A stretch of 64,000 nucleotides of DNA, from contig NZ_JACHIG010000001.1 in NCBI RefSeq assembly GCF_014203095.1, positions 1,178,001-1,242,000 on the forward strand, in the 5' to 3' direction. The DNA comes from Prosthecobacter vanneervenii. GTDB lineage: Bacteria > Verrucomicrobiota > Verrucomicrobiia > Verrucomicrobiales > Verrucomicrobiaceae. The notes beneath the pieces were generated by a model that saw only the letters and a list, made by a program, of their open reading frames with translations, was not told the origin of the DNA and did no database searches. A program made the position numbers and the translations under genes. Positions 1 through 8,213 of the stretch are shown here, one piece after another. The number at the start of each line of letters is the position of its first letter. Position 1 is the first letter of the stretch.

Positions 1-1
1 C

Positions 2-160
2 CTGGAGTTTATCGAGACGGGGTGGACGGAGGCGCTGGAGCAGCGGCTGATTTTGCCCCGGCAGGCGCTGCATTCATCCAGGCTGGAACTGAATGTGGAA
101 GGCTTTCCTTCAGCATGGGAGGCTCCGCTGCCGGAGGAGTTTGAGATCGCCAGCTGCTGA
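2..160 (+). CDS. RluA-family pseudouridine synthase, C-terminal fragment
   Basis: The window opens inside a reading frame that runs without a stop to TGA at 158-160 (52 residues visible). The visible tail contains LPRQALHSSRL followed by AWEAPLPEEFE. This matches the usual end of RluA/RluC/RluD-type pseudouridine synthases, where a PRQALHA..L stretch precedes a final 'aPLPeDf' segment. These enzymes isomerise uridine in rRNA or tRNA. The catalytic Asp and any S4 domain lie upstream of the window, so the exact subfamily cannot be named. The next gene is on the opposite strand, so the two genes converge. Confidence 0.7.
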   Translation: MEFIETGWTEALEQRLILPRQALHSSRLELNVEGFPSAWEAPLPEEFEIASC

Positions 161-261
161 AAAGAGGTGTTGTTTCGGCGTGCGGAGGTGTTGGAGGATG
201 CGGTGGCACCGGACGTGAACCCACGGTGTGTGTGGCAATGCGAGAACGCTGGTCTTGGCGA

Positions 262-312
262 GAGCGTGAAGGATCGGGACGATCCCTCTCCGCCGGAGTT
301 TTGTGGCGCGGA
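262..312. repeat. Dispersed palindromic repeat, family B (copy 1)
   Basis: The stretch carries a GGATC-GGGAC-GATCC stem-loop (271-285) embedded in 'gagcgtgaaggatcgg' context. The same context recurs near 7771-7800, 18594-18950 and 43780-43810. It lies between the two converging genes and looks like a REP-type intergenic element. Confidence 0.6.
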
Positions 313-331
313 CTTTCGTCGCACGTTGACA

Positions 332-365
332 TAAAAAAACGGAGTGATGCAGGGCACCACTCCGT
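332..365 (-). terminator. Rho-independent terminator of the Gld-like operon
   Basis: ACGGAGTG (339-346) pairs with CACTCCGT (358-365). Read on the minus strand, the hairpin is followed by a run of seven T. It lies about 30 bp beyond the stop codon of the DUF4340 gene, where the operon transcript should end. Confidence 0.8.
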
Positions 366-395
366 GAGGGGGGAAGATCGCAAACAGCGGTCGGC

Positions 396-1889
396 TTACT
401 TGGCAGGTTCGGCGGCGGGCTTGGCGGGCTTGGCGGGCTCGGCAGCCGGTTTGGCGGGTTCAGCGGGCTTGGCCGGTTCCGGAGCCTTGGCGGGCTCGGC
501 GGCAGGCTTGGCGGGCTCGGTGGGCTTCGCACCCGGGACGGCGTCCGGAGCGGGGGCGGGCTTGAGCTCGACCTTGGGGGCCTGGGGCAGCTGCGTGGGC
601 GGGGTGGTGACGGAGACCGGTGGCGTGGTCACGGTGGTGGGTGTGGAGGAGGTGGTGCCGGGCAGGAAGCCTGGGACCATCTTTTTCACGTCAGGCAGGC
701 CGGCTGGCTTGCCACCACTCGAGGCGGGATCGTCCTTTTTATCCGACGGGGCCGCGAGGATTTCAGAGCGCTTTTTCATGAGGGTGCTGACGGTGTACTC
801 GCCCACTTCGAAAACCCAGCCTGCGAGCCTCTTCTCGTTGGCCAGCTTTTCTTCGAGGGTCTTGATCTCGGCGGCGAAGGCCTCGTCACTGGCCTTTTTC
901 TCCTCGGGCTTCTCGTTCTTTTCAGCAGGGCGCACCTTGGGGAAGCTGGCGCTGACATTCACGGTGACGTAGTACTTGTCCGCACCGCCACCAGCCGGGG
1001 CGGGCTGCTTGGCGAGCTCCAAGTCATAGGTGAAGCCCTTGAAGGTGAGGAGCCGGGCCTTGGTGGCCCCCTTCATGGCGGCAGCCGCCTTGTCCTTGGG
1101 CAGCACATCGATAAAGGCGGCACCGGAGAGCAGCGTGCCGAGCGTGGCCTTGCCGGGATCGAGCTTCTCGCCGGGCTTGGCGTCCGCGAGGGTGAAGTCG
1201 CCGTTTTCCTCGGCACGGGTGGCTTTCCAGGAGTCTTCAGCTTTGGGCAGCGTGACCTCCACGGACTGGAGTCCCTGCACGTCGAAGAAGCCCTTGGCCA
1301 GCCAGGAGTCAGGCTTGGTGACGAGGTCAGGAAGCTGCTCGCCGATTTCCCAGATGGTGTCCTCGCCGACGACACGGACAAAGCGGTTGCTGTTGGCACC
1401 GCCGCCAAACATGTTCATCTGGTCGTTGGAGCTGCCGCCGGAGCTGGTGACCTTGCCGCCGAGCACGAGGGAGTACTTGAGCTGGTCCTTGTCATCATAC
1501 ATCTCAACAACGGTGCCGATGCCGTAGCCGGCGTCCGGGGTGTTGAGGTTGATCTTGCCCCAGGAGTCCTTGCCGATGCGGCGGCCGGCCTTGATCTTTT
1601 CATACTTGAGGCTGAGCAGAGCGGTCTGCAGCTTTTCCTTGTCGAGGGGATAGCCGCTGCGCTCCTGCACGACCCAGGTGTCGTTTTGCACCACGAGGGT
1701 GACTTCAGACTTCTCCTCCTTGATGCGCACTTTTTTGATGCCGTTGACATCAAAGGTGGGGAAGAGAAGCTCGCGCAGCTTGACGGTGGTCAGGTTGCGG
1801 TTCAGGCGGGAGTTGCGCTCATTGCCCTTGAACCAGGCAAAGCCCAGGATGAGGACGAGAGCGCTCAGGAGGATGATGATCTTCTTCAT
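396..1889 (-). CDS. DUF4340 domain protein of Gld-like ABC operon
   Basis: This 497-residue protein has an N-terminal membrane anchor (residues 4-20, IIILLSALVLILGFAWF) and a large extracytoplasmic region. The segment with WVVQERSGYPLDKEKLQ at about 72-88 is typical of DUF4340 proteins, which follow GldG-like genes in Verrucomicrobia, Planctomycetes and Proteobacteria. The last 75 or so residues are a low-complexity Pro/Ala/Lys tail built of PAKPAAE-like repeats, encoded by imperfect direct repeats at 396-530. It is the last gene of a four-gene operon, 44 bp after the GldG-like gene, with a terminator just downstream. Its biochemical role is unknown; a periplasmic partner of the ABC complex is the likely inference. 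Tail length may vary by slippage. Confidence 0.8.
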   Translation of the reverse strand: MKKIIILLSALVLILGFAWFKGNERNSRLNRNLTTVKLRELLFPTFDVNGIKKVRIKEEKSEVTLVVQNDTWVVQERSGYPLDKEKLQTALLSLKYEKIKAGRRIGKDSWGKINLNTPDAGYGIGTVVEMYDDKDQLKYSLVLGGKVTSSGGSSNDQMNMFGGGANSNRFVRVVGEDTIWEIGEQLPDLVTKPDSWLAKGFFDVQGLQSVEVTLPKAEDSWKATRAEENGDFTLADAKPGEKLDPGKATLGTLLSGAAFIDVLPKDKAAAAMKGATKARLLTFKGFTYDLELAKQPAPAGGGADKYYVTVNVSASFPKVRPAEKNEKPEEKKASDEAFAAEIKTLEEKLANEKRLAGWVFEVGEYTVSTLMKKRSEILAAPSDKKDDPASSGGKPAGLPDVKKMVPGFLPGTTSSTPTTVTTPPVSVTTPPTQLPQAPKVELKPAPAPDAVPGAKPTEPAKPAAEPAKAPEPAKPAEPAKPAAEPAKPAKPAAEPAK

Positions 1890-1933
1890 GGCGTATGAGC
1901 AGATGAGAATGAAATGCGTGGGGTGGTGAAGGA

Positions 1934-3895
1934 TCAGGCGGCGGCGGTGCGGACGCGGCGCTGCATGGCGAGGATGAGGCCCACGACGCCGACGATGAGC
2001 GGCACCATGAAGACGTTGCCGATCTTGATCAGGGTCTTGGTAAACTCGTCCTCCTTGTTCATCTCCTTGCGGATCTCGCGGACCTGCTTGTCGATCTTCT
2101 TGGAGTTGGTTTCCATTTCCTTGATGTTGTTCATGGTGCCCTGGTCCACGATGAGGGTGCCTTTCTTGAGGTCGAGCTGCGGGCGTGCCTTGCTGAGCTT
2201 TTCAGCGAGGTCCTGGCGCTCTTTTTCCAGCTTCACGAGCTGCGGGCGGTATTTCTCCTCCACGGACTCGCGCATTTCCTTGAAGAGAGTGAAGGGGCGC
2301 ACGGGGGCCTTGCGGTTGCGGACCTGGATGAGGTCTCCACCACCGGCGAAGAGTTCGACGGCATTGAGCACCATGGGCAGGTTGCCGCCGCTGGTGATGG
2401 CACCGACGCCCAGGTCTCCCTGGCGCAGGCAGAAGGCGTCGTAGAGCATGTCAGCGTCGGTGAAGACGATGACATTGCTTTCGCTGGTCTTGGACTCTTT
2501 GAGTGAGCCGTCGTCCTTCTTGGCTGCGGCTGGAGCAGCAGGTGCGGCACCGGCAGCGGCGGGCGCGGAAGCATCCTGCTGGGCACCGCCGCTCTCAGCC
2601 TTGGGCATGGGGTCGGCAGGCTTGCCATTGGGGAAGGCGGACTTGAACTTGCCGGTGATGTGCACGCCGAGGATCTTCTTCTTGCCACTGGGGGTAAAGT
2701 TGACCATGGGCTCGCGGCGGAGCTTTTCAGCCGCCTCGGTGTCGATGAGGTCGGAGACCTCGGAGGAAGAGACGAGCGTGGCCACATTGAGGCCTTCCTT
2801 GGCCTCAATGCCGAGGGAGCCTGCATTGATGAGGGTGAAGGACTGCAGGCCGGAGGTGACGCGTTCGTCCTGGTTGATGGACTTGGCGGGGATTTGCAGG
2901 GCGGTGGGGTTGGGGCGGCCATTGAAGACGCCGCGGTAGTTCATGTCAGCCACGACCATGTCCTTTTGGTAGGTGAGCCCCCAGGCCTTGAAGAGCTCGG
3001 GCATGTCGGAGGAGGTGTTGATCATGTTGCCGGGCTGGCCGGTCATGGGGTTTGGCTGGCTGCTGAGGGCCTGGGCCAGGAGGCAGTGGGGGTCCACAAA
3101 GGCGATGATGTGGCCGCCGCCCAGGAGGTACTGGTCGATGGCATACTGGGTCTTTTGCGTGAAAGTAGCCGGATGGATAATGAGAAGGACGGTGATGTCG
3201 GAGTCCACCTTGTCCGTGGTCATGGAGACATCGCGCACTTCATAGTCCGCCTTGAGCTGCTGGATGATGGCCCAGGCCTCGGGGCCGCGCTGCTGCTGGA
3301 AGGGCATGGAAGGCACGCCGCCGACAGGCATGGGGCTCATGAGGCCGATGATGGTCTTCTTGGGCTTGATGACCTTGGCGATGGCGCGGGAGACATCATA
3401 CTCAAAGGCGGTGGCGTCTTCCGGATTGAGGAAGGGCAGCACTTCCTTGCGGTCCAGGCACTGCACGGAGAGGCCGAGATAGATCTGGTCTCCCTGCTGG
3501 TTCACCTGCATGCCACGGATCTCGTCGTCCTTGGCTTTTTCTTCCTCGTCAGTGTCCGGATTGGGGTGGATGACCTCGAGGGTGATGTTGCCGCCGCTCT
3601 GCTTTTCATACTCCAGCAGCAGGTCCTCGATGGAGCGGGCGTGCGGCTTGAGCAGGTTGGGCATGACGCGGTCGTCATTGGTTGCGTAGAACTTGATCGT
3701 CACCGGCTCATCGGCGCTGATGTGGCCGATGATGTTCTTGGTGCCCTTGGAGAGGGTGTAGAGACCGTCCTCGGTCAGGTCGAGGCGGAGATTGCCAAAG
3801 CCGACGCCGCCGACGAGGAAATTGAGGGCGATGATGATGGCAACGACCAGCAGTGCGGTGATGCCCGCGGTAGCAGTCTTGTTGGAAGCACTCAT
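1934..3895 (-). CDS. GldG-like ABC transporter auxiliary protein
   Basis: The protein has 653 residues, with a membrane segment near the N-terminus (about 11-30), a long extracytoplasmic domain and a second membrane segment near the C-terminus (about 625-645, NVFMVPLIVGVVGLILAMQRR). Extracytoplasmic features such as 'EPVTIKFYATNDDRVMP' and the repeated 'DSDITVLLIIHP...QYLLGGGHIIAFVDP' belong to the GldG / ABC_transp_aux family. In Flavobacterium GldG works with GldA and GldF in gliding; outside Bacteroidetes the substrate is unknown. An Ala/Pro-rich linker lies at about 430-460, and a charged coiled-coil-like stretch (about 545-620) precedes the last helix. It sits 66 bp after the permease and 44 bp before DUF4340, clearly one operon. 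Confidence 0.85.
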   Translation of the reverse strand: MSASNKTATAGITALLVVAIIIALNFLVGGVGFGNLRLDLTEDGLYTLSKGTKNIIGHISADEPVTIKFYATNDDRVMPNLLKPHARSIEDLLLEYEKQSGGNITLEVIHPNPDTDEEEKAKDDEIRGMQVNQQGDQIYLGLSVQCLDRKEVLPFLNPEDATAFEYDVSRAIAKVIKPKKTIIGLMSPMPVGGVPSMPFQQQRGPEAWAIIQQLKADYEVRDVSMTTDKVDSDITVLLIIHPATFTQKTQYAIDQYLLGGGHIIAFVDPHCLLAQALSSQPNPMTGQPGNMINTSSDMPELFKAWGLTYQKDMVVADMNYRGVFNGRPNPTALQIPAKSINQDERVTSGLQSFTLINAGSLGIEAKEGLNVATLVSSSEVSDLIDTEAAEKLRREPMVNFTPSGKKKILGVHITGKFKSAFPNGKPADPMPKAESGGAQQDASAPAAAGAAPAAPAAAKKDDGSLKESKTSESNVIVFTDADMLYDAFCLRQGDLGVGAITSGGNLPMVLNAVELFAGGGDLIQVRNRKAPVRPFTLFKEMRESVEEKYRPQLVKLEKERQDLAEKLSKARPQLDLKKGTLIVDQGTMNNIKEMETNSKKIDKQVREIRKEMNKEDEFTKTLIKIGNVFMVPLIVGVVGLILAMQRRVRTAAA

Positions 3896-3961
3896 GTTTG
3901 TGTCAGAGAAAAGGGTTGGTGAATATGAAGAGGCTGAGTGGGTGTGTTCTTCAGAGGTGCA

Positions 3962-4720
3962 TCACGCGCGCTTGGAGCGAAGGCCGAAATCTGTCACCAG
4001 CAGCGCCACCACAATGACGGAGACGAAGTAGAGGACGTCCCGCAGGACGAAGATGCCCTTGGTCATCTCAAAGAAGTGGTCCATGAAGCTGAAGTAGCAG
4101 ATGAAGCGCACGATGGACTCCAGGCCGGAGGGCATGGCATTGACCACGGTGTGGGTCAGGCTGGGATCTCCGATGAGGGCGATGAAGAGGCAGAGGGAGA
4201 CGCTGATGATGAAGCAGACGACCTGGCTGCGGGTGAAGGCGCTGACGGCGGAGGTCAGGGCCAGGCAGGCCATGGCGTAGAGGTAGCTGGCCACATAACC
4301 GCTGATGACGGGGCCGTTGTCCGGATCTCCCAGCACCGACATGGTGATGACGATGGGAAGCGTGAGCCCCAGGCCGATGAGCCAGACGCCAGCGGCGGCA
4401 AAGAACTTGCCCAAAATGGCCTGCCACGGAGAGACGGGCATGGTCATGAGCAGCTCGATGGTGCCCAGGCGGTGCTCTTCCGACCAGAGGCGCATGCCCA
4501 CGGCGGGAGCCAGCACGGTGTAGATCCACGGGTGCCAGACAAAGAAGCGCGTGGCCAGGGACACATCATCGTAGTCCAGGATGCGGGAGAAGAAGAAGGT
4601 GAAGCCATTGGCAGCCAGCAGGAAGATGACGACAATGACGTAGAAGACGGGAGAGTTGAAGTAGCCAAGGAACTCCCGCTTGAAGACGGCCAGTGTGTTT
4701 TGGATATCTCGGTTGCTCAT
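3962..4720 (-). CDS. ABC transporter permease, GldF/ABC-2 type
   Basis: This 252-residue integral membrane protein has six predicted hydrophobic segments. It begins with a short cytoplasmic stretch containing 'FKREFLGYFNSPVFYV', which is characteristic of GldF/NosY-type ABC-2 permeases. The motif 'RLWSEEHRLGTIELLMTMPVS' (about 93-113) is the conserved cytoplasmic ABC-2 coupling segment. It follows the ATPase gene by 50 bp, and the pair would form the transporter core with the GldG-like subunit. The substrate cannot be told from sequence. The protein ends in a basic 'LRSKRA' tail. Confidence 0.88.
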   Translation of the reverse strand: MSNRDIQNTLAVFKREFLGYFNSPVFYVIVVIFLLAANGFTFFFSRILDYDDVSLATRFFVWHPWIYTVLAPAVGMRLWSEEHRLGTIELLMTMPVSPWQAILGKFFAAAGVWLIGLGLTLPIVITMSVLGDPDNGPVISGYVASYLYAMACLALTSAVSAFTRSQVVCFIISVSLCLFIALIGDPSLTHTVVNAMPSGLESIVRFICYFSFMDHFFEMTKGIFVLRDVLYFVSVIVVALLVTDFGLRSKRA

Positions 4721-4770
4721 GTTGATGGTTGGGGGGAAATCGGATGAAAGGGTTTCTCGAAGAATCAGGA

Positions 4771-5511
4771 TCAGGCGGCTTTTTTCTGCGCGGTGTCCGG
4801 CTTGGTGATCTTGCGGAAGACTTCGTCCAGCGAGGCGGCGCCGGGCACCAGCTTCTTGAGGCTTTCCGGAGTACCGTCTGCGACGATCTTGCCGCGATCA
4901 ATGATGATGGCTCGGGAGCAGGCGGCCTCCACTTCCTCCAGGATGTGGGTGGAGAAGATGATGGCCTTGTCCTGGCCCATGCGCTTGATCATGCCGCGCA
5001 CTTCGTGCTTCTGGTTGGGGTCCAGGCCGTCGGTGGGCTCGTCGAGGATGAGCACATCAGGGTCGTGGATGATGCTCTGGGCGAAGCAGGTTCGGTGGCG
5101 GTAGCCTTTGGAAAGGGTGTCCACGCTCTGATTGCGCACGCTGTCGAGGAAGCACAGGTCCAGCACGCGGTCGATGGCCTTGGTGCGTGCCGCGCCGTGG
5201 ATGCCGCGCAGCTCGGCGCAGAAGCCGAGGAAGCTGGCCACGGTCATGTCCGAATACAGGGGGGCGTTTTCCGGGAGGTAGCCGAGGCGCTGCTTGGCCA
5301 GCTCGGGCTCTTCGACCATGTCCACACCGCAGAGCTTCACGCTGCCGCTGGTGGGGCGGAAGTAGCCGGTGACCATGCGCATGGTGGTGGACTTGCCGGC
5401 GCCGTTGGGCCCCAGGAAGCCTAGGACTTCGCCTTTTTCCACGGAGAAGGAGACATCATCGACAGCCACTTTGGTGCCGAACACTTTGATGAGGTTCTTG
5501 ACTTGGATCAT
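4771..5511 (-). CDS. ABC transporter ATP-binding protein, GldA/NatA-like
   Basis: The protein has 246 residues, a typical length for a stand-alone nucleotide-binding domain. Walker A is GPNGAGKST (about 34-42). The signature is LSKGYRHR instead of LSGGQ, and Walker B is VLILDEPTDGLD, followed by STHILEE with the H-loop histidine. The Q-loop position reads YLPENAPLY, as in GldA-like ATPases, not the usual glutamine. It is the first gene of the operon. The 245 bp upstream contain a small hairpin (AGAAGCG/CGCTTCT near 5541-5564) but no promoter I can support. Confidence 0.9.
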   Translation of the reverse strand: MIQVKNLIKVFGTKVAVDDVSFSVEKGEVLGFLGPNGAGKSTTMRMVTGYFRPTSGSVKLCGVDMVEEPELAKQRLGYLPENAPLYSDMTVASFLGFCAELRGIHGAARTKAIDRVLDLCFLDSVRNQSVDTLSKGYRHRTCFAQSIIHDPDVLILDEPTDGLDPNQKHEVRGMIKRMGQDKAIIFSTHILEEVEAACSRAIIIDRGKIVADGTPESLKKLVPGAASLDEVFRKITKPDTAQKKAA

Positions 5512-5755
5512 AACGTCGAGGGCAGTTGGTTGGGGGGCTTAGAAGCGGCACGGAGGCGCGCTTCTGGTTGTTCGCACCTTCCGGACGTTCAATCGCGGTG
5601 GGCTGTTTTAGGAGGTACCTCGATCTTTTCAACATAATTTTGGCAGGCTGATGCCAGAGGAGAAAAGCGGAAGTGACAATCCTGCCCGGGAAAAATTTTC
5701 AACGTGACGCCGCATCTGGAACACCTACAATCTGCGCCCCCAGACTCGAAAATTC

Positions 5756-7609
5756 ATGCTTTGGAATCAAAACATCGATCCCACGAAGGATCCCAGCCAG
5801 AAACCCTTTGTGCTGTGGCGTCCCTTCATCACGGCCTGGGAGTGGCTGGTACCCCCGACTGTGGCCCATCGGGACCGGCAGTCGCCGCTGGCGCGCTACG
5901 TGGCGGCGGGGGTGGCGATCACCGTCTGTCTGGCCCTTCTGGCGGTGGGGGTGCTCTTTGCACGCCCGATGCGGAAAAAGTACAAGGACATGCGGGCGCA
6001 GAGCATGGTGAAGGAGGCCCGGCAGATGGCGGAAAACGGCCAGGTGGTGAACGCGGTGATGAAGGCCCAGGAGGCCTACACCAACGCCCCGGAGAGCGAG
6101 GACGCGATACGGCTTAATTTTGAGTACTTCACCATGATGAAGCGCGACACCGCGCTCTATTTCTATGACAAGCTCAAAAACATGGGGTCGCTGACCCCCA
6201 ATGACGAGCAGCTGCATGTGAAGTGCCTCATGAACCTGGGCAAGCCCAAGGACGCGGCCCTGGCGCTGGACAAGATCATGCGCGAGCAGAAATCCAGCGA
6301 CAGCCTCATGAAGCTGGCAGAGGAGGTCTGGGGCGGCAGCGACCAGAACAAGCCCCTGATCGCAGCGATGCACAGCTACACGGACAGCCATCCGGATGAC
6401 AAAGAAGGGGCGCTCCGCCTGGCCAAGCTGCAGGTGACCTCCACCAATCCCACCGAATCCGGCCAGGGCATGGAGACGCTCTGGAAGCTGGCGGCACAGG
6501 ACGATGCGCTGGGCCTGCAGACGCTGGAATTCATCAACAGCCTGCCCACCCTGACACCGGAAGACACCGAACGGCTGATCGAACGCCTGAAAAAACACCC
6601 GAAGGGAGATGAACGCCACTATGTGACGGCGCTGAAGCGCGAGGTGCTGCTCAATCCCCGGCGCAAAAAGGAGATCGTGATGGCCGCCACGGTCAGGTAC
6701 CAGAACAAGAAGCGCGACCAGCTCGTGCCTTTCATCCGCTGGCTGGTCGAGGAAGGTGAATTCCGCCAGGTGCTGACAGTGCTGCCGGAGGACGAGGCCA
6801 AGACACACCAAGGCCTGCTGGAAAACTACCTCAACGCCCTGACCATGCTGCAGCGCTACAGCGATGTGGAGCGTCTGGTGGAAGACCCCAAGGTGGCCAA
6901 TGTGCTGGACCCGGCCACCATGGCGATGTTTCGAGCCCACCTGGCCTACATCCTGAAACGTCCCTCCGAGGAACTGCGCAGCAAGCTGATCGCCGCCAAG
7001 GACGCCGCCCAGATGAACGGCCGCTACCCTGCCCTGCTGCAACTGGCGAAGTATGGCGAGGACCGGGGCCACTTTGACATCGCCGAAGAAGCCTACCGGC
7101 AGGCCATCAAGGCCGTGCGCCGGGCCTCCGCGCCGCCAGTCATCGAGCGCGACGCTTTTGTGGGCCTGATCAATTCCTGCACGGCCAACCGTGACACGGA
7201 AGCGCTCATTCAAGCCTGTCAGGATGCCAATGCCCGCTGGCCGGACAACTCCAGCTTTGCCGAGACGCAGCTCTACGTGAATGTGCTGGCGGGGCGCAAC
7301 ATCGAGCTCTCGCTGCGCAACGCCTCCGCCCTGCTCAAAATCCAGCCCACTGACAACCAGCGCAAGCTCATCGTGGCCCTGGCCCAATGGAGGCTGCGCG
7401 ACAAGCAGCAGGCGGTGCAAAACCTGCAGTACATCGACCTCAACCCGCTCACCGAAGGCCAGCGCGCCGTGTTTGCAGCCATCGCCAACAGCGGCGGCTT
7501 TCACAACGAAGCCATGGGCGTCATCAAAGACATCAAGCCCCAGGCCCGCATGCTGCCCGAAGAACAGCGCTGCTACGAAAGCGTGGTGAACAGCGAAGCC
7601 ACTCCGTAA
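5756..7609 (+). CDS. Membrane-anchored TPR-like protein, function unknown
   Basis: The product has 617 residues. A soluble N-terminus of about 48 residues precedes one transmembrane helix (about 49-70, YVAAGVAITVCLALLAVGVLF). The rest is helical with repeated 'A..A...P.....A...' spacing, consistent with degenerate tetratricopeptide or Sel1-like repeats. For example 'KEARQMAENGQVVNAVMKAQEAYTNAP' (read in two parts) resembles a TPR pair near residues 85-110. I do not recognise a named family. It is transcribed divergently from the ABC operon and stands alone. TPR proteins of this layout are common in Planctomycetes and Verrucomicrobia and probably scaffold envelope complexes; that is inference. 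Confidence 0.75.
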   Translation: MLWNQNIDPTKDPSQKPFVLWRPFITAWEWLVPPTVAHRDRQSPLARYVAAGVAITVCLALLAVGVLFARPMRKKYKDMRAQSMVKEARQMAENGQVVNAVMKAQEAYTNAPESEDAIRLNFEYFTMMKRDTALYFYDKLKNMGSLTPNDEQLHVKCLMNLGKPKDAALALDKIMREQKSSDSLMKLAEEVWGGSDQNKPLIAAMHSYTDSHPDDKEGALRLAKLQVTSTNPTESGQGMETLWKLAAQDDALGLQTLEFINSLPTLTPEDTERLIERLKKHPKGDERHYVTALKREVLLNPRRKKEIVMAATVRYQNKKRDQLVPFIRWLVEEGEFRQVLTVLPEDEAKTHQGLLENYLNALTMLQRYSDVERLVEDPKVANVLDPATMAMFRAHLAYILKRPSEELRSKLIAAKDAAQMNGRYPALLQLAKYGEDRGHFDIAEEAYRQAIKAVRRASAPPVIERDAFVGLINSCTANRDTEALIQACQDANARWPDNSSFAETQLYVNVLAGRNIELSLRNASALLKIQPTDNQRKLIVALAQWRLRDKQQAVQNLQYIDLNPLTEGQRAVFAAIANSGGFHNEAMGVIKDIKPQARMLPEEQRCYESVVNSEATP

Positions 7610-8008
7610 GAACGGAGGGCGGCGAGACAGCGTCGCCAGAGGCTTCGCCCCAAAGACGGAGGGGATTATCTTGATCCCCGCACAGGGCGTGTGTTTGTGG
7701 ATGTGCGAGAGCGCTGGATGAAACGGCAGGCTCGGCTCTGAGGAGACGCGCAAACGCTGGTCTTTGCGGGAGCGTGAGGGATAGGGACGATCCCTCTCCG
7801 CCGTAGCGCTCGTGTTTGTGGTGCGGGGAGGACAACATGGCGGGGCTTTGGATGAGGACTTGCTGCGGACTAAAGTCCGCGCTCCTCAGCGGCTGGGGCA
7901 CGCGAATTATTTTTTCAAATTCCTGTAGCCGTTGGGCCGATGGGTGCGCTCAAACGGCTTATCATAGTCGTCCATGTGAGCGCACCATCACACGCTGAAC
8001 GAAGGCAT
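7610..8008. repeat. Intergenic repeat block with palindromes, families B and a perfect 16-mer
   Basis: The 450-bp gap between the TPR protein and tRNA-Asp holds no credible gene. It contains two family-B stem-loops: GGGGAT-TATCT-TGATCCCC (7661-7679) and GAGGGATaGGGACgATCCCTC (7776-7796, broken here by case). The same pair, at similar spacing, occurs at 43711-43805 and near 18600-18945. A separate perfect palindrome, GCGGACT-AA-AGTCCGC, lies at 7865-7880. Confidence 0.65.
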
Positions 8009-8044
8009 GAAAAAGGCCGCCTGCAGGTTGTGCAAGGCGGCCTG
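8009..8044 (-). terminator. Terminator downstream of tRNA-Asp
   Basis: AGGCCGCC (8014-8021) pairs with GGCGGCCT (8037-8044). On the minus strand the hairpin is followed by TTTTT. It lies 15 bp beyond the CCA end of the tRNA. Confidence 0.8.
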
Positions 8045-8058
8045 ATTTTAACCCTAAA

Positions 8059-8135
8059 TGGCGGAGCGGACGGGGCTCGAACCCGCGACCTCCAACGTGA
8101 CAGGCTGGCGTTCTAACCAACTGAACTACCGCTCC
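8059..8135 (-). tRNA. tRNA-Asp (anticodon GTC)
   Basis: Read on the minus strand the 77 bases fold as a full cloverleaf. The acceptor stem is GGAGCGG/CCGCTCC with discriminator G and an encoded CCA. The anticodon stem is CCAGC/GTTGG around the loop CTGTCAC, giving anticodon GTC. The T arm contains GGGTTCGAACCCC. No integrase or attachment-site duplication is seen next to it. Confidence 0.97.
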
Positions 8136-8213
8136 ATTACCGTTTCGGGGGCCGCGATACTAAGCGCTCCATTCTCACTCGCAAATGGAAACTTCACTTG
8201 TTCGAAAAAAACT

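Noticed and set aside
2660-3922. A 420-codon plus-strand frame opposite the GldG-like gene
   Set aside because: It is rich in Gly, His and Asp with no family resemblance; the minus-strand gene is well supported.
5699-7753. A 684-codon minus-strand frame over the TPR-like gene
   Set aside because: Its product is His/Gly/Leu-rich without domains; the plus-strand frame has normal composition and a clear membrane helix.
8059-8135. tRNA-Asp as an integration site of a genomic island
   Set aside because: No integrase gene and no duplicated 3' tRNA end were seen within the window.
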